DNA of 64,000 bases, from positions 3,999,501 through 4,063,500 of the forward strand of contig NZ_CP014301.1 in assembly GCF_001562255.1 (NCBI RefSeq), written 5' to 3'. Below the pieces are notes generated by a model. It was not told where the DNA came from. It was given only the letters and a program-made list of their open reading frames with translations, and searched no databases. Source of the stretch: Bosea sp. PAMC 26642. Lineage in GTDB: Bacteria > Pseudomonadota > Alphaproteobacteria > Rhizobiales > Beijerinckiaceae. Made by a program: the position numbers and the translations under genes. Below, one piece after another: positions 1-9,515 of the stretch; the stretch's first letter is position 1; each line of letters opens with the position of its first letter.

Positions 1-269
1 ACGCCGGCGACCGCCGCTACAACCGCCTGATCGACAGGCCACCCGGCGAGGCTGAGGAGCGGCTGCAGCGGGCCGACCATCTCTACGATGTCATCGTCGA
101 ACTCGGCTGGAACGATGCCCCGGTGATCCGGGGCCGCGGCAGCGCCATCTTCTGGCATCTCGCGAGACCCGGCTTTACGCCGACAGCGGGCTGCGTCGCG
201 GTCGAAGGCCATGTCTTCGCCAAGCTGCTGCCGCGGCTGGCGCGCGCCTGCGTGATGAGGATCGTCTGA
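1..269 (+). CDS. L,D-transpeptidase (YkuD-like) catalytic domain, 3' end only
   Basis: The reading frame is open from the window edge (codons in phase with base 3) to the TGA at 267-269, giving about 88 C-terminal residues. They include a His (in FWHLARPG) followed about ten residues later by TPTAGCVAV. This matches the His...(S/T)xGC(V/I) signature of the YkuD L,D-transpeptidase fold, where the Cys is the nucleophile in 3-3 peptidoglycan crosslinking in the periplasm. The N-terminus, and any signal peptide, lie outside the window. The family is often annotated only as 'L,D-transpeptidase family protein', and the true substrate is unknown. The assignment rests on this one motif and the length downstream of it. 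Confidence 0.75.
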   Translation, partial: AGDRRYNRLIDRPPGEAEERLQRADHLYDVIVELGWNDAPVIRGRGSAIFWHLARPGFTPTAGCVAVEGHVFAKLLPRLARACVMRIV

Positions 270-389
270 ACGGCGCATCCAAGCCGTTCCATTCAGGCCA
301 TGTGAACCATGCAAGGACTTCCTTGGGCGGGATTAACCTCAGTTTTGCCTTCATGACCGAGCTTCCGCGATGTGATCGCCGGAGTTTCC

Positions 390-2165
390 ATGTTCAGCAG
401 CTATTGGTCCACCCGTCTGGCCGACCGCCTGACCGTCAGGCAGCAGACGGCCGTCATGACCGGCCTGCTTTGCGCCGCGACGGTCGCGATGGTGACGATC
501 GGTGCTGCCTTGCTCGCGCGCAGGGAAGCGGTCCGCGACGCCAATCTCGAACTGGCGACGATGGCGCGCACCATGGCCGACAGCCTCGACCAGAACATGT
601 TCGAACGCTATCGCGAGATTCGCAACATCGTCGATCTCGAACCACTGCGCGGTATCTGGCAGAGCGACCCCGCGAAGATCCGCGGCGTACTTGGACAGTT
701 GCAATCGACCTTGCCGGACTATGCCTGGCTTGGCTTTGCGACCCCTGACGGCACGGTGCGCGCCGCCACGCGCGGTATGCTCGAAGGTGCCTCCGTCGCT
801 CAGCGTCCCTGGTTCGCCAACGGGATGAAGGGGCCGGCCGTCGAGGACGTTCACGATGCAAAGCTGCTCGACGCGCTGCTGCGGCGCAGCCCCGACGCGG
901 CGCCGTTCCGATTCGTCGATGTCGCCATGCCCGTCACTGCCCAGAACGGCGCTAAGCTCGGCGTGCTCGGCGCCCATCTGAGCTGGAACTGGGCCAGCGA
1001 CGTCCGCGCCAATATCCTGTTCAAGCACAGCCCCGATCTCGAAACCGACATCTGGGTGCTGGGCCGGGACGGCAACGTCCTGCTCGGCCCGGCGAACGCT
1101 GCAACATTCGCACCGGAACACCTGACCCGCTCCCGCGACGGAAACGGAACGACCTTTGACGATCGCAGCGGCGAGCGCCCGATGCTGACCGCGCTCGTCG
1201 CGACCAAGGGGCAGGGCGACTACCCCGGCCTCGGCTGGATCGTGGCGGCGCGCAGGCCCGTCGACGTGGCGCTTGGACCCGCCAACGCCCTGACGATGGT
1301 GATCGGCCTGGTCGGTCTGCTCACGGCTGCCGCCGGAGCGGCGCTGGCCTGGCTGCTCGCGGGCACGGTAACGCGGCCGCTGACCCGGCTGGGCAGCGCT
1401 ATTGACCTGATCGGGCGTGATCCCGCAGCCAACAATATCCAGCGCCAGCATGGTTCGCGCGACATCCTGCAATTGTCGGCCGCCTTGCGTTCGCTGCTGC
1501 GCCGCCTCGGCACTGCGGAACGAAGCGCGCGCGAGGCGCAGGACACCATCAGGGAGGTCGAGCTCAGGGCCGAACTCCAGGCCAAGGCCGCAGACGAGAA
1601 GACCCGTCGCCTCGGCTCCGACATCCACACTTTGCGGGCATTGGCCGATTCGGACCCGCTCACCGGGCTGTTCAACCGGCGCGCCTTCCTGCCCTTCGCC
1701 GAAGACGCGATGAACTACTACAAGCGTTATCGTCGCGATCTCGGAATCCTGATGTTCGACATCGACCACTTCAAGCGGGTCAACGACACCTTCGGCCATG
1801 CCGCCGGCGACGAGGTCATCCGGGCGGTCGGCAAGATCATCGCCGGCCAGATCCGCCTGACCGACAAGGTCGCGCGCATCGGCGGCGAAGAGTTCGTCGT
1901 CCTGCTGCGGGAAACCGACGGCGCAGGCGCGAAACTTCTGGCCAACCGCATCCGCGAGCAGGTCCAGAACACTATCGTGAGCCAGGGACTGGCACAGCTC
2001 TCGATCACGATCAGCATCGGCGCAGCTATGGCGCGCGAGGGCGACCGCGATATCGAGGACGTGATCGCACGGGCCGATGCCGCGCTCTATACGGCCAAGT
2101 CCGCGGGCCGGAACCAGGTCGTCATGGCCGCAGCCGACAACGCTTCCAACCAGATTGCCGCCTGA
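390..2165 (+). CDS. Membrane-anchored diguanylate cyclase (Cache-like sensor, HAMP, GGDEF)
   Basis: This 591-residue protein should make cyclic di-GMP from two GTP. A membrane helix at about residues 23-45 precedes a 230-residue extracytoplasmic region that looks like a double-Cache sensor. A second helix (about 305-330), a HAMP-like segment, a charged coiled coil and a C-terminal GGDEF domain follow. The active-site motif is GGEEF at 498-502. An intact RxxD inhibitory site (RLTD, 489-492) lies five residues upstream, so the enzyme is probably active and product-inhibited. The ATG at 390 is chosen because GGAG lies six bases upstream; a GTG at 372 is also in frame. No EAL domain is present. 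The ligand is unknown. The gene stands alone, convergent with yggS. Confidence 0.9.
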   Translation: MFSSYWSTRLADRLTVRQQTAVMTGLLCAATVAMVTIGAALLARREAVRDANLELATMARTMADSLDQNMFERYREIRNIVDLEPLRGIWQSDPAKIRGVLGQLQSTLPDYAWLGFATPDGTVRAATRGMLEGASVAQRPWFANGMKGPAVEDVHDAKLLDALLRRSPDAAPFRFVDVAMPVTAQNGAKLGVLGAHLSWNWASDVRANILFKHSPDLETDIWVLGRDGNVLLGPANAATFAPEHLTRSRDGNGTTFDDRSGERPMLTALVATKGQGDYPGLGWIVAARRPVDVALGPANALTMVIGLVGLLTAAAGAALAWLLAGTVTRPLTRLGSAIDLIGRDPAANNIQRQHGSRDILQLSAALRSLLRRLGTAERSAREAQDTIREVELRAELQAKAADEKTRRLGSDIHTLRALADSDPLTGLFNRRAFLPFAEDAMNYYKRYRRDLGILMFDIDHFKRVNDTFGHAAGDEVIRAVGKIIAGQIRLTDKVARIGGEEFVVLLRETDGAGAKLLANRIREQVQNTIVSQGLAQLSITISIGAAMAREGDRDIEDVIARADAALYTAKSAGRNQVVMAAADNASNQIAA

Positions 2166-2174
2166 CGCGCAGCG

Positions 2175-2840
2175 TCAGCCCCGTGCGCCGAAGATCGCAC
2201 TGCCGACGCGGACGTGGGTTGCGCCGAGCTGGATCGCCGCCTCGTAATCCGCACTCATGCCCATCGATAGGCCGCTCAGACCGTGGCGTGCGGCGATCTT
2301 AGCCAGCAGTGCGAAATGCGGCGAAGGCGGATCGTCGGCCGGCGGAATGCACATCAGGCCCTCGATCACGAGCCCATGATGCACGCGGCAGGTCTCCAGA
2401 AATGCGTCGATCTCGGAGGGTGAAACCCCGCCCTTCTGCGGCTCGTCGCCGGTGTTGACCTGGACGTACAGCGTCGGCGCTTTCCCCGCTTTGGCGATTT
2501 CGCGCGCGATCTCCTTGGCGAGGCTCTCGCGATCGAGCGAATGGATCGCATCGAACAGCTCGACAGCCTCGCGCGCCTTGTTGGATTGCAGCGGCCCGAT
2601 CATGTGCACCTGCGCATCGGGGAAACGCTCGCGCAGCGCCGGCCACTTGGCCTTGGCCTCCTGGACGTAGTTCTCCCCGAAGACCCGCTGCCCTGCCTCC
2701 AGCGCCGGCAGGATGGCCTCGGCCGGCATGGTCTTGGAAACGGCGATCAGCGTGACCGAACCGGGCTCACGCTCGAAATCCCGCGTCATCCGCTCGATCG
2801 CGGCCTTGACTGTGTCCAGCCGCGTAACCGTCTCGCTCAT
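2175..2840 (-). CDS. yggS: YggS/PROSC family pyridoxal-5'-phosphate homeostasis protein
   Basis: A 221-residue alanine-racemase-fold protein of usual family length. The PLP-binding lysine is in the segment LIAVSKTMPAEAI near residue 36. Family signatures FGENYVQEA, HMIGPLQSNKA and GLSMGMSADYEAAI are all visible. Members bind PLP and buffer its free concentration, affecting amino-acid metabolism, rather than catalysing a known reaction. The start codon ATG at 2840 lies about 100 bp from the divergent leuS start, so the two genes probably share a bidirectional promoter region. Confidence 0.93.
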   Translation of the reverse strand: MSETVTRLDTVKAAIERMTRDFEREPGSVTLIAVSKTMPAEAILPALEAGQRVFGENYVQEAKAKWPALRERFPDAQVHMIGPLQSNKAREAVELFDAIHSLDRESLAKEIAREIAKAGKAPTLYVQVNTGDEPQKGGVSPSEIDAFLETCRVHHGLVIEGLMCIPPADDPPSPHFALLAKIAARHGLSGLSMGMSADYEAAIQLGATHVRVGSAIFGARG

Positions 2841-2936
2841 CGCAGGCCCTTTCCGGCTCGCGGGCGGCGTTGACCCCGCGCGCGCAATCGTGTCCTAGTC
2901 CGGCTCACTTCGCTCACGCAACAATTGCATGCTCTC

Positions 2937-5561
2937 ATGGCCGTCGAACGCTACAATCCCAAGGAATCCGAGCCGAAATGGCGCCGTGTCTGGCAGGAGC
3001 GCAAGCTCTTCGAGACCCGCAACGACGATCCGCGCCCGACCTATTACGTCCTCGAGATGTTCCCCTACCCGTCGGGACGCATCCATATGGGCCATGTCCG
3101 CAATTATGCGATGGGCGATGTCGTGGCGCGCTACAAGCGCGCCAAGGGCTTCGCTGTCCTGCACCCGATGGGGTGGGACGCCTTCGGTTTGCCCGCCGAG
3201 AACGCCGCCAAGGCCAACAAGGTCCATCCGCGCGAATGGACCTACGCCAATATCGCGACGATGCGGACGCAGTTGCAGTCCATGGGCCTGTCGCTCGACT
3301 GGAGCCGCGAGCTCGCGACCTGCGACCCGGGCTACTACAAGCACCAGCAGAAGCTCTTCCTCGATTTCCTGAAGGCCGGGCTGGTCGATCGCAAGACCGC
3401 CAAGGTCAACTGGGACCCGGTCGACGAGACCGTGCTCGCCAATGAGCAGGTCATTGACGGCAAGGGCTGGCGCTCTGGCGCGCCCGTCGAAATCCGCGAG
3501 CTGACGCAGTGGTTCTTCAGGATCACCGACTACGCCCAGGACCTGCATGACGCGCTCGAGGGCCTGAACCGCTGGCCCGACAAGGTACGGCTGATGCAGA
3601 AGAACTGGATCGGTCGTTCCGAGGGCCTGCTGATTCGTTTCGCTCTCGAATCGAATGCGTTCGGCCTGAACGAACTCGAAATCTACACCACAAGGCCGGA
3701 CACGCTGTTCGGCGCGAAATTCATGGCGGTCGCGCCCGACCATCCGCTGGCCAAGGCCGCAGCCGCGAACAACCCGGCACTGCAGAGCTTCATCGAGGAC
3801 TGCAAGCGCACCGGCACCGCCCAGGAAGCGATCGACAAGGCCGAAAAACTCGGCTTCGACACTGGCATCCGCGCCGTGCATCCGCTCGATCCGTCATGGA
3901 CCCTGCCGGTCTATGTCGCGAACTTCATCCTGATGGAATACGGCACCGGCGCGATCTTCGGCTGCCCTGCCCATGACCAGCGCGACCTGGATTTCGTCAA
4001 CAAATACGGCCTCGGCAACACGCCTGTCGTGGCACCAGAAGGTCAGGACCCGGCGAGCTTCGTCATCACCGACACGGCCTATGTCGATGACGGCCGCATG
4101 ATCAATTCGCGCTTCCTCGACGGCATGACCATTCCCGACGCGAAGGAAGCGGTCGCGCGCCAGCTCGAAGCCGAGTTGCGCGGCAATGCCCCCGTCGCGG
4201 CGCGAAAGGTGAATTTCCGCCTGCGCGACTGGGGGGTCTCGCGGCAGCGCTATTGGGGCTGCCCGATCCCCGTGATCCATTGCGCCGATTGCGGCACGGT
4301 GTCCGTCCCGGATGCCGACCTGCCCGTAAAGCTGCCCGACGACGTCTCCTTCGAGAAGCCGGGCAATCCGCTCGATCATCATCCGAGCTGGAAGCACGTC
4401 GCCTGCCCGCAATGCGGCAAGGACGCCCGGCGCGAAACCGACACGATGGACACCTTCGTCGATTCGTCCTGGTATTTCGCCCGCTTCACCGACCCGTGGC
4501 GGACGGACAGCCCGACCGATCGTGCCGTCGTCGATCGCTTCCTGCCGGTCGACCAGTATATCGGCGGCGTCGAGCACGCGATCCTGCACCTGCTCTATTC
4601 GCGCTTCTTCACGCGCGCCATGAAGGCCACCGGCCATGCCGGACTCGACGAGCCTTTCGAGGGCATGTTCACGCAAGGCATGGTCGTCCACGAGACCTAT
4701 AAGGCCGCCGACGGCACCTGGGTCGAGCCCGGCGATGTCCGCATCGAGGGCATGGGCGGCGATCGCAAGGGTTTCCATGTCGACGGCGGCGCGCCGATCG
4801 AGATCGGCGCGATCGAGAAGATGTCGAAGTCGAAGAAGAACGTCGTCGATCCCGACGACATCATCGGCTCCTACGGCGCCGACACCGCGCGCTGGTTCAT
4901 GCTGTCGGATTCACCGCCCGAGCGCGACGTGATCTGGACGGACGAAGGCGTTCAGGGGGCCGCCCGCTTCGTGCAGCGCCTCTGGCGCCTGATCGGCGAG
5001 ATCGCAGAGCGTACCGGCAATCAGGCCGCCCGGCCCGCCGAATTTGGAGAAGCTGCCCTCGTGCTGCGCAAGGCGAGCCACCGGGCCTTGAACGCTGTCG
5101 GCGCCGATATTGAGCGCCTCGGCTTCAACCGCTGCGTCGCCCACATCTACACGCTGACCAACGCCATCGGGAAAACCCTCGACGCCGCGGCCGAAAACGC
5201 CGCGATCGAACCCGACATCGCCTTCGCGCTTCACGAATCGGCGACGATCGCGACGCAGCTCGTCGCGCCGATGATGCCGCATCTGGCGGAATCCTGCTGG
5301 CAGGTTCTCGGCCAAAACGGGTTGGTCGGCGAGGCCGCCTGGCCCGATGCCGAAGACAGCCTGCTGCGCGACGATAGCCTTGTCCTGCCGATCCAGATCA
5401 ACGGCAAAAAGCGCGCGGAGGTGACCGTGGCCGCCGATGCCGATACAATGGCGGTCGAAGCGATCGCCCGTGCCAACGAGGCCGTCATCAGGGCACTCGA
5501 AGGCCGGCCGATCCGGAAGATCATCGTGGTGCCCGGGAGAATTGTGAATGTCGTCGTCTGA
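2937..5561 (+). CDS. leuS: Leucyl-tRNA synthetase
   Basis: An 874-residue class I aminoacyl-tRNA synthetase that charges tRNA-Leu. The HIGH-type motif ([15 protein letters not shown]) ends near residue 57 and KMSKS lies at about 628-632. Between them sit the CP1 editing domain and a zinc-knuckle-like segment with CADCG and CPQCGK. The C-terminal region ends at IVNVVV, as usual. The ATG at 2937 starts MAVERYNP, a typical LeuS N-terminus; an upstream TTG at 2925 is less likely. The last 14 bases overlap lptE, suggesting translational coupling in a leuS-lptE-holA operon. Confidence 0.98.
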   Translation: MAVERYNPKESEPKWRRVWQERKLFETRNDDPRPTYYVLEMFPYPSGRIHMGHVRNYAMGDVVARYKRAKGFAVLHPMGWDAFGLPAENAAKANKVHPREWTYANIATMRTQLQSMGLSLDWSRELATCDPGYYKHQQKLFLDFLKAGLVDRKTAKVNWDPVDETVLANEQVIDGKGWRSGAPVEIRELTQWFFRITDYAQDLHDALEGLNRWPDKVRLMQKNWIGRSEGLLIRFALESNAFGLNELEIYTTRPDTLFGAKFMAVAPDHPLAKAAAANNPALQSFIEDCKRTGTAQEAIDKAEKLGFDTGIRAVHPLDPSWTLPVYVANFILMEYGTGAIFGCPAHDQRDLDFVNKYGLGNTPVVAPEGQDPASFVITDTAYVDDGRMINSRFLDGMTIPDAKEAVARQLEAELRGNAPVAARKVNFRLRDWGVSRQRYWGCPIPVIHCADCGTVSVPDADLPVKLPDDVSFEKPGNPLDHHPSWKHVACPQCGKDARRETDTMDTFVDSSWYFARFTDPWRTDSPTDRAVVDRFLPVDQYIGGVEHAILHLLYSRFFTRAMKATGHAGLDEPFEGMFTQGMVVHETYKAADGTWVEPGDVRIEGMGGDRKGFHVDGGAPIEIGAIEKMSKSKKNVVDPDDIIGSYGADTARWFMLSDSPPERDVIWTDEGVQGAARFVQRLWRLIGEIAERTGNQAARPAEFGEAALVLRKASHRALNAVGADIERLGFNRCVAHIYTLTNAIGKTLDAAAENAAIEPDIAFALHESATIATQLVAPMMPHLAESCWQVLGQNGLVGEAAWPDAEDSLLRDDSLVLPIQINGKKRAEVTVAADADTMAVEAIARANEAVIRALEGRPIRKIIVVPGRIVNVVV

Positions 5562-6081
5562 AGCCCCGACCCGCCGCTTTATGCTGGCGATCGCGCTCGG
5601 CGCGGCTGCACTCAGCGGCGGCTGCCTGCGGCCGCTCTATGCCGAAGGTACGACCAGCACCATCGGCGGCAGCGTTAAGAGCGCCCTTCGCGATGTCGAG
5701 ATCGGCGAGATGAAGGGGCTGAGCGGCCACTATCTCCGCAACGAACTCGTCTTCGAGCTCGATGGCGGCGGCGAGCCGAGTGGCCCCAAGCGCCTTGTGC
5801 TGGAGGCAGCCATCACCGAATCGCTCGAGGTGTTGACTGTCGATTATACGAACGGCCGCGCTGATTCCGCGGTTCTCGTTGCCAAGGCCGTATGGTCGGT
5901 CAAGCGGATCGGCTCCGGCGAGGTCGTCGCCTCAGGCACGAACACCGTCCGCTCGCCCTATGAGCGCTCGCAGCAGCGTTTCTCCACGGTCCGCGCCGCG
6001 CGCGATGCCCAGATCCGCGCCGCGAAAAGCCTTGCGACACTGATACGCGGCCAGCTCGCTGCCGATCTGACTGCCGGCTGA
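5548..6081 (+). CDS. lptE: LPS-assembly lipoprotein LptE
   Basis: A 177-residue probable lipoprotein. A hydrophobic signal ([14 protein letters not shown]) ends in a lipobox-type cysteine near residue 29, followed by LRPLYAEG. The LRPLY-type sequence right after the cysteine is typical of alphaproteobacterial LptE, the plug of the outer-membrane LptD translocon that inserts LPS. The position between leuS and holA is the classic lptE location across Proteobacteria. The start overlaps the leuS end by 14 bases. Sequence conservation in the family is low, so the call relies on signal peptide, size and synteny together. Confidence 0.88.
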   Translation: MSSSEAPTRRFMLAIALGAAALSGGCLRPLYAEGTTSTIGGSVKSALRDVEIGEMKGLSGHYLRNELVFELDGGGEPSGPKRLVLEAAITESLEVLTVDYTNGRADSAVLVAKAVWSVKRIGSGEVVASGTNTVRSPYERSQQRFSTVRAARDAQIRAAKSLATLIRGQLAADLTAG

Positions 6082-6096
6082 GCCGGAGGGCCGCGC

Positions 6097-7125
6097 ATGG
6101 TCGCCATCAAGGCCCATGAAGCCGACCGGGCGCTTACCCGGCTCGACCCTGCCTTGCGGCTCGTGCTGATCTACGGACCCGATGCCGGTCTGGTCTCTGA
6201 ACGAGCGAAGGCGCTCGCACGCGCCCATGTCGACGACGCCGACGATGCCTTCCAGCTCGTCCGCATGAATGGCGACGATTGCGCCGCTGACCCGCTCAAG
6301 CTCGTCGATGAGGCCAACACCATCGGGCTCTTCGGCGGCCGCCGCGCGATCCGGGTCTCGCCGACCTCGAAGATGCTGCTACCAGCGATCGAACCGCTGC
6401 TGACGACGCCCTCAAAGGACGCCATCGTTATCGTCGAGGCCGGCGACCTCCAGCGCAGCAATCCACTGCGGGTGGCCTGCGAGCGGGCAAAGACCGCGCT
6501 CGCCGTGCCCTGCTACGGCGATGGAGCCCGCGACCTCTCCACGATCATCGACGAAATGACCCGCGCGGCGGGCAAGACCATCGACCGCGCCTCTCGCGAC
6601 CAGCTCGCCGGGCTGCTCGGCGGCGACCGCCAGACATCGCGCCGCGAGATCGAGAAGCTGCTGCTTTACGCCGGGGCCGATCCGGCGATCACGGAGGCTC
6701 ATGTCGAGGCTGTCGTCGGCGACACCGCCCAGCGCGAGCAGGCGGCGCTCGTCGAGGCCGTCTTTGCCGGCAAGCTGCCTGCGCTCGACCTCGCCTATTC
6801 CAGACTTGCAGGCGAAGGCCTCGACGCCGGCGTGATGCTCGGCGCGGTCCTGCGCCAGGCGCTGAGCCTCCTGAAGGCGCGCCAGGGCATGACCGGAGGA
6901 CGAAGTGCCAAGGACGTCGTCGCGACGATGCGCCTGCCATATCCGCGCATTCCGGCGATGGAAGCCGCCCTCACCGCCTGGACGGAATCGAAGCTGACGG
7001 AGGCGATCGGCGTGCTAGGGGCGGCAACCCTCGCCGTCCGGCGGGACGGCGAGCTCGGAAAAGCCGCAGCGGCAAGGGCCCTCTGGACCATGGCAAGGCT
7101 GGCGCGTAGCGCAGCGCGCGACTGA
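6097..7125 (+). CDS. holA: DNA polymerase III subunit delta
   Basis: A 342-residue clamp-loader delta subunit, which opens the beta sliding clamp during replication. The N-terminus (LVLIYGPDAGLVSERA) is the AAA-fold start, and FGGRRAIRVS and the C-terminal helical collar match the family in length and order. The start ATG at 6097 has GGAGGG six bases upstream. It follows lptE after 15 bases, completing leuS-lptE-holA, and converges on parB with a two-base gap. Confidence 0.94.
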   Translation: MVAIKAHEADRALTRLDPALRLVLIYGPDAGLVSERAKALARAHVDDADDAFQLVRMNGDDCAADPLKLVDEANTIGLFGGRRAIRVSPTSKMLLPAIEPLLTTPSKDAIVIVEAGDLQRSNPLRVACERAKTALAVPCYGDGARDLSTIIDEMTRAAGKTIDRASRDQLAGLLGGDRQTSRREIEKLLLYAGADPAITEAHVEAVVGDTAQREQAALVEAVFAGKLPALDLAYSRLAGEGLDAGVMLGAVLRQALSLLKARQGMTGGRSAKDVVATMRLPYPRIPAMEAALTAWTESKLTEAIGVLGAATLAVRRDGELGKAAAARALWTMARLARSAARD

Positions 7126-7127
7126 TT

Positions 7128-8006
7128 TCAGGCCTTCAGCCGCCGGCATAAGGCTTCGAGTTGATCGAGCGTCTTGTAGCCGATCTTCATCTCGCCACCG
7201 CCATTAGGGCGATGCTGGATCGAGACGGAAAGGCCGAGCGCCTCTTCCAGAGCCTTCTCGACGGCGCGCGTGTCGGGATCCTTGTCGAGCCTGGGCTTGC
7301 CCGGAACGCTCTTGCTCTCGCCCCTGACCTCGGTCTGCACGAGACGCTCGATATCGCGAACACTAAGACCCTCATCGACGATCTTCTTCGCCATCCGTTC
7401 CGGTTCCGGAACTGATATCAAGGCGCGAGCATGGCCGGCGGATACGGTTCCCTCGCTGACCATCTGCCGCACCGACTCCGGCAGTTTCGACAGTCGCAGC
7501 GTGTTGGCGATGTGGCTACGGCTCTTGCCGATGATCTTGGCAAGATCGTTCTGGGTGTAGTCAAACTCCGAGATCAGCCGCTCATAACCGGCAGCCTCCT
7601 CGATCGCGTTGAGATCAGTACGCTGGACGTTCTCGACGATGGCGATCTCGAGCGCCTCGCGATCGTCGGCCTCGACCAGGATCACGGGAACGTCGTGCAG
7701 GCCCGCCCTTTGCGCGGCCCGCCAGCGCCGCTCGCCGGCGATGATCTCATAGGCGTCGATCATGCCCGTGATCGAACGCACGATCATCGGCTGCAGGATG
7801 CCCCGCTCGCGGATCGACGCGGTCAGGTCCTCCAAGTCACCCTCGGCGAAATGGCGGCGCGGATTGCGCGCGCTCGGACGCAGGAATTCGACCGGCACAC
7901 GCCTTTGGCCGCGCGCCCGGTCGATCGCACCCATTTCCTCGCCGACATCGCCAATCAAGGCCGCCAAGCCACGGCCCAGGCGTGAACGCCCCTGTTCTTC
8001 GGCCAT
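7128..8006 (-). CDS. parB: Chromosome-partitioning protein ParB
   Basis: A 292-residue ParB. The N-terminal RLGRGLAALIGD segment is the usual ParA-stimulating region. The CTP-binding ParB/Srx domain contains GERRWRAAQRAG and ENVQRTDLNAIEEA. A central helix-turn-helix (TQNDLAKIIGKSRSHIANTL) reads parS, and the C-terminal dimerisation domain closes the protein. ParB loads at parS, spreads as a CTP-dependent clamp, and is moved by ParA to segregate origins. I prefer the ATG at 8006, where GAGG lies six bases upstream; ATG 8012 and TTG 8021 are alternatives. A perfect parS lies about 1.4 kb upstream, inside rsmG. Confidence 0.97.
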   Translation of the reverse strand: MAEEQGRSRLGRGLAALIGDVGEEMGAIDRARGQRRVPVEFLRPSARNPRRHFAEGDLEDLTASIRERGILQPMIVRSITGMIDAYEIIAGERRWRAAQRAGLHDVPVILVEADDREALEIAIVENVQRTDLNAIEEAAGYERLISEFDYTQNDLAKIIGKSRSHIANTLRLSKLPESVRQMVSEGTVSAGHARALISVPEPERMAKKIVDEGLSVRDIERLVQTEVRGESKSVPGKPRLDKDPDTRAVEKALEEALGLSVSIQHRPNGGGEMKIGYKTLDQLEALCRRLKA

Positions 8007-8039
8007 CGTCATCCTCGTCAATCCTCGGTCCGAACGGTT

Positions 8040-8870
8040 TCAGGCGGCGGCGCGCAGAGCGCGTTCGCGCTTGATCACTTCGGATGCCAGCTTCAGATAG
8101 GCCTGCGATCCCGAGCAGCGCAGATCGTAGAGCAGAACCGGCTTGCCATAGGACGGCGCCTCAGAGACCCGGACATTGCGCGGGATCACGGTGTCGTAGA
8201 CCTTGTCGCCCAGGAAATCCCGGACATCAGCCATGACCTGGCCGGACAGGTTGTTGCGCGGGTCGTACATCGTCAGCACGACGCCCTGGATGATCAACCG
8301 GGGATTGAGCCCGTTGCGCACCTGCTCGACGGTCTTGAGCAGCTGGCTCAGGCCTTCGAGCGCGAAGAACTCACATTGCAGCGGCACGAGCACGGCATCG
8401 GCCGCCGTCATCGCATTGATCGTGATCAGGCTGAGCGAGGGCGGGCAGTCGATCAGGATATAGGTCAGGTCGGAGCAGCGCTGGTCGTAGACCAGCTCGT
8501 CGATCGCCTTCTTCAGCCGATGCGCCCGGTCCTTGGCGCCGGCGATCTCCAGCTCGACGCCGAGCAGATCCAGCGTCGAGGGCGCCAGGAACAGGCCAGG
8601 CACCGCCGTCTCCTGCAACGCTTGACCGAGTCCGACATCGCCGCAAAGCACATCATAGGTCGACGATTTGCGGCTGCGGCGGTCGACGCCAAGCCCGGTC
8701 GACGCATTTCCCTGGGGATCGAGATCGACGATCAGCACCTTTTCGCCGATCGCGGCCAGGGCCGTGCCGAGGTTGATCGCCGTTGTCGTCTTGCCGACGC
8801 CCCCCTTCTGATTTGCCAAAGCGAGCACACGCGGGCGGCGCGGTAGCAGGATCGGGGTCATATCGGTCAT
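8040..8870 (-). CDS. parA: Chromosome-partitioning ATPase ParA
   Basis: A 276-residue P-loop ATPase of the MinD/ParA class. The deviant Walker A motif KGGVGKTTT is at residues 22-30, with the signature lysine in the second position. VLIVDLDPQGNAS (Walker A') and ILIDCPPSLS (Walker B) follow. The protein binds DNA non-specifically and pulls ParB-parS complexes. The start overlaps the rsmG stop in an ATGA junction, so translation is probably coupled. parB follows 33 bases downstream. Confidence 0.97.
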   Translation of the reverse strand: MTDMTPILLPRRPRVLALANQKGGVGKTTTAINLGTALAAIGEKVLIVDLDPQGNASTGLGVDRRSRKSSTYDVLCGDVGLGQALQETAVPGLFLAPSTLDLLGVELEIAGAKDRAHRLKKAIDELVYDQRCSDLTYILIDCPPSLSLITINAMTAADAVLVPLQCEFFALEGLSQLLKTVEQVRNGLNPRLIIQGVVLTMYDPRNNLSGQVMADVRDFLGDKVYDTVIPRNVRVSEAPSYGKPVLLYDLRCSGSQAYLKLASEVIKRERALRAAA

Positions 8871-9514
8871 GAATCGGCCTGCTTCTCGGCCCCCCTCACC
8901 ATCAGGATTCGGGCGGCGCTGTCTGTCACGGAAGGAACCGTTGAGGCGTGAATCTTCCAATATTTAGAGGCGTCGGTCAATTCGGCATCTAGATGTTGTC
9001 CCTTGGGAAAGAGTCCCAACGCACCGGTTCTCAACAGGTCTTTGCACCACTCCAAAAGTTGCGGCAGTGGCGCCAGTGCACGCGCCGTGACGACATCGAC
9101 TTTGCCGACGAAGTCGCCGATCACATTCTCGATGCGCGCCGCATGAACGGTGACCGGAGCGCCGGTGATCCGCGCCGCATGGCGCAGAAAGGCGCATTTT
9201 CGACCATTGCTCTCGACGAGATCGATATGCCCGCCGGCCTTCTCCATCAGACATATCCCGATCACAAGACCGGGGAAGCCCCCCCCCGAGCCCAGATCGA
9301 GCCAGCGGGTCGCATCGGGAGCCAGAGCGTGAATCTGAAGTGAGTCAGCGATATGGCGGGTCCAGACATCGCCAAGCGTTGCGGAGGAGACGAGGTTCTT
9401 CGCTGTCTGCCATCGCAACAGCTCCGACACCAGTAGTGCCAGGCGCTCCTCTGTTTCACGTGAAACAGGTGTCAAGGCCAATGCGCTGGCCCGGTCTGTC
9501 TTTTCAACACCCAC
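8867..9514 (-). CDS. rsmG: 16S rRNA (guanine527-N7)-methyltransferase
   Basis: A SAM-dependent rRNA methyltransferase of about 215 residues. The motif WLDLGSGGGFPGLVIG is the SAM-binding motif I of RsmG/GidB, and VTARALAPLPQLLEW is the family motif for the catalytic region. The start is a GTG at 9514, one base past the mnmG stop; the frame is open further upstream into mnmG, so a longer form cannot be excluded. The gene carries a perfect 16-bp parS at 9452-9467, so this coding sequence also serves as a ParB loading site. Confidence 0.93.
   Translation of the reverse strand: MGVEKTDRASALALTPVSRETEERLALLVSELLRWQTAKNLVSSATLGDVWTRHIADSLQIHALAPDATRWLDLGSGGGFPGLVIGICLMEKAGGHIDLVESNGRKCAFLRHAARITGAPVTVHAARIENVIGDFVGKVDVVTARALAPLPQLLEWCKDLLRTGALGLFPKGQHLDAELTDASKYWKIHASTVPSVTDSAARILMVRGAEKQADS
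9452..9467. other. parS: parS centromere site (perfect 16-bp palindrome)
   Basis: The sequence TGTTTCACGTGAAACA is an exact match to the consensus bacterial parS. It lies inside the rsmG coding region, encoding PVSRET-type residues near the N-terminus, immediately upstream of parA-parB. ParB in this window has the standard helix-turn-helix that reads this palindrome. Chance occurrence of a perfect 16-mer in 64 kb is very small. Confidence 0.95.
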
Positions 9515-9515
9515 G

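Noticed and set aside
351-1799. A 482-codon open frame opposite the diguanylate cyclase
   Set aside because: No domain, typical antisense composition, and it would overlap a gene with an intact GGEEF motif.
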